A stretch of 64,000 nt of DNA. Origin: Acidobacteriota bacterium. Lineage in GTDB: Bacteria > Pseudomonadota > Alphaproteobacteria > Caulobacterales > Hyphomonadaceae. Every line of letters begins with the position of its first letter. Position 1 is the first letter of the stretch. Shown here piece by piece: positions 63,675 to 64,000 of this stretch. A program made the translations under genes and the position numbers. Under the pieces are notes generated by a model that saw only the letters and a list, made by a program, of their open reading frames with translations, searched no databases and was not told the origin of the DNA. Location of the stretch: the NCBI GenBank assembly GCA_016712445.1, contig JADJRB010000003.1:186001-250000 (forward strand), read 5' to 3'.

Positions 63675-64000
63675 ATGGCCGAGTTTGACTACGTCATCGT
63701 TGGCGCCGGCGCTGCAGGCTGCGTTCTGGCGTATCGTCTGTCCGAGGATCCCAAAGTGCGCGTGGCGCTCCTTGAAGCGGGTCCGCGTGACGCCCACCCG
63801 TTCATTCATATGCCCAAAGGCCTGGCCAAGGTCATGGCCGACCCCAGCCACATCTGGGCGTACGCGAGCGAGCCAGAAGAGACCAACGCGAACACGCCCG
63901 AAGTGTGGGTACGGGGCCGCGTGCTCGGAGGCTCCAGCTCGATCAACGGCATGATGTACGTGCGCGGCCAACCCGCCGACTTCGACGCCATCGCGGAATC
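63675..64000 (+). CDS. GMC oxidoreductase (N-terminal part)
   Basis: Cut by the right window edge after about 108 residues. Seen: FAD motif DYVIVGAGAAGCVLAYRL and the GMC signature GRVLGGSSSINGMMYVRG. The family oxidises alcohols (choline, alcohol or terpenoid substrates) with FAD. ATG at 63675 follows GCGGGAGAT. Divergent from the P450. Confidence 0.9.
   Translation, partial: MAEFDYVIVGAGAAGCVLAYRLSEDPKVRVALLEAGPRDAHPFIHMPKGLAKVMADPSHIWAYASEPEETNANTPEVWVRGRVLGGSSSINGMMYVRGQPADFDAIAE

Overview
The window reads as a piece of a high-GC alphaproteobacterial chromosome, most likely from the Caulobacterales/Hyphomonadaceae area. The grounds are a complete PhyR-NepR-EcfG general stress response locus (found only in Alphaproteobacteria), the start of a terminase resembling those of alphaproteobacterial gene transfer agents, a TonB-dependent receptor of the sphingomonad/caulobacterial kind, and dense acyl-CoA catabolism. 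The family-level placement is inference. No rRNA, tRNA, CRISPR array or insertion sequence was seen.

Layout. 1-0.8 kb: 5' end of a phage/GTA-type terminase with an overlapping helix-turn-helix ORF. 1-8 kb: two lipoproteins, a membrane protein, a Crp/Fnr regulator, a triple-META protein, and an HscC-type Hsp70 with its J-like partner. 8-11 kb: a Baeyer-Villiger-type monooxygenase and a dehydratase-like protein. 11-24 kb: the leucine/isovalerate (liu) genes liuD, liuC, liuB and liuA, interleaved with a DUF817 protein, an acyltransferase, a cyclic-nucleotide-binding patatin, a hybrid histidine kinase, a SRPBCC protein and a GNAT enzyme. 24-28 kb: a lysozyme-fold membrane protein, MgtE and a second flavin monooxygenase. 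28-32 kb: a tightly overlapping glycan trio (ATP-grasp-like protein, flippase, GT2). 32-37 kb: valine catabolism (mmsA, enoyl-CoA hydratase, mmsB) with a small lipoprotein wedged between two of the genes. 37-42.6 kb: an EmrAB-like efflux pair followed at once by two Tat-exported enzymes, a lactone-oxidase-like flavoprotein and a PLP fold-III protein. 42.6-45 kb: a two-subunit-type acyl-CoA dehydrogenase pair.

45-54.6 kb is the most distinctive part. Around phyR and nepR-ecfG-histidine kinase lie eight sites matching GGAAC-N16-CGTT, the EcfG promoter pattern, every one with exactly 16 bp between the boxes. They precede a PRC-barrel lipoprotein, a DUF1328 protein, an entericidin-like lipoprotein, an acidic lipoprotein, nepR-ecfG, phyR, a DUF883/ElaB-like protein and a second, divergent NepR-like protein whose mRNA would be almost leaderless. 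A 430-bp gene-free stretch in the same cluster folds into strong hairpins with C-rich loops on the minus strand and has a near-EcfG promoter, so it is a candidate stress-induced small RNA of the GsrN type.

54.7-64 kb: lipid/steroid-like catabolism with an enoyl-CoA hydratase, a TonB-dependent receptor with a divergent TetR regulator, an aldehyde dehydrogenase, a thiolase-fold/DUF35 pair like the Ltp2 retro-aldolase system, a cytochrome P450 and the start of a GMC oxidoreductase. The P450-GMC divergent intergenic region carries a duplicated palindromic operator.
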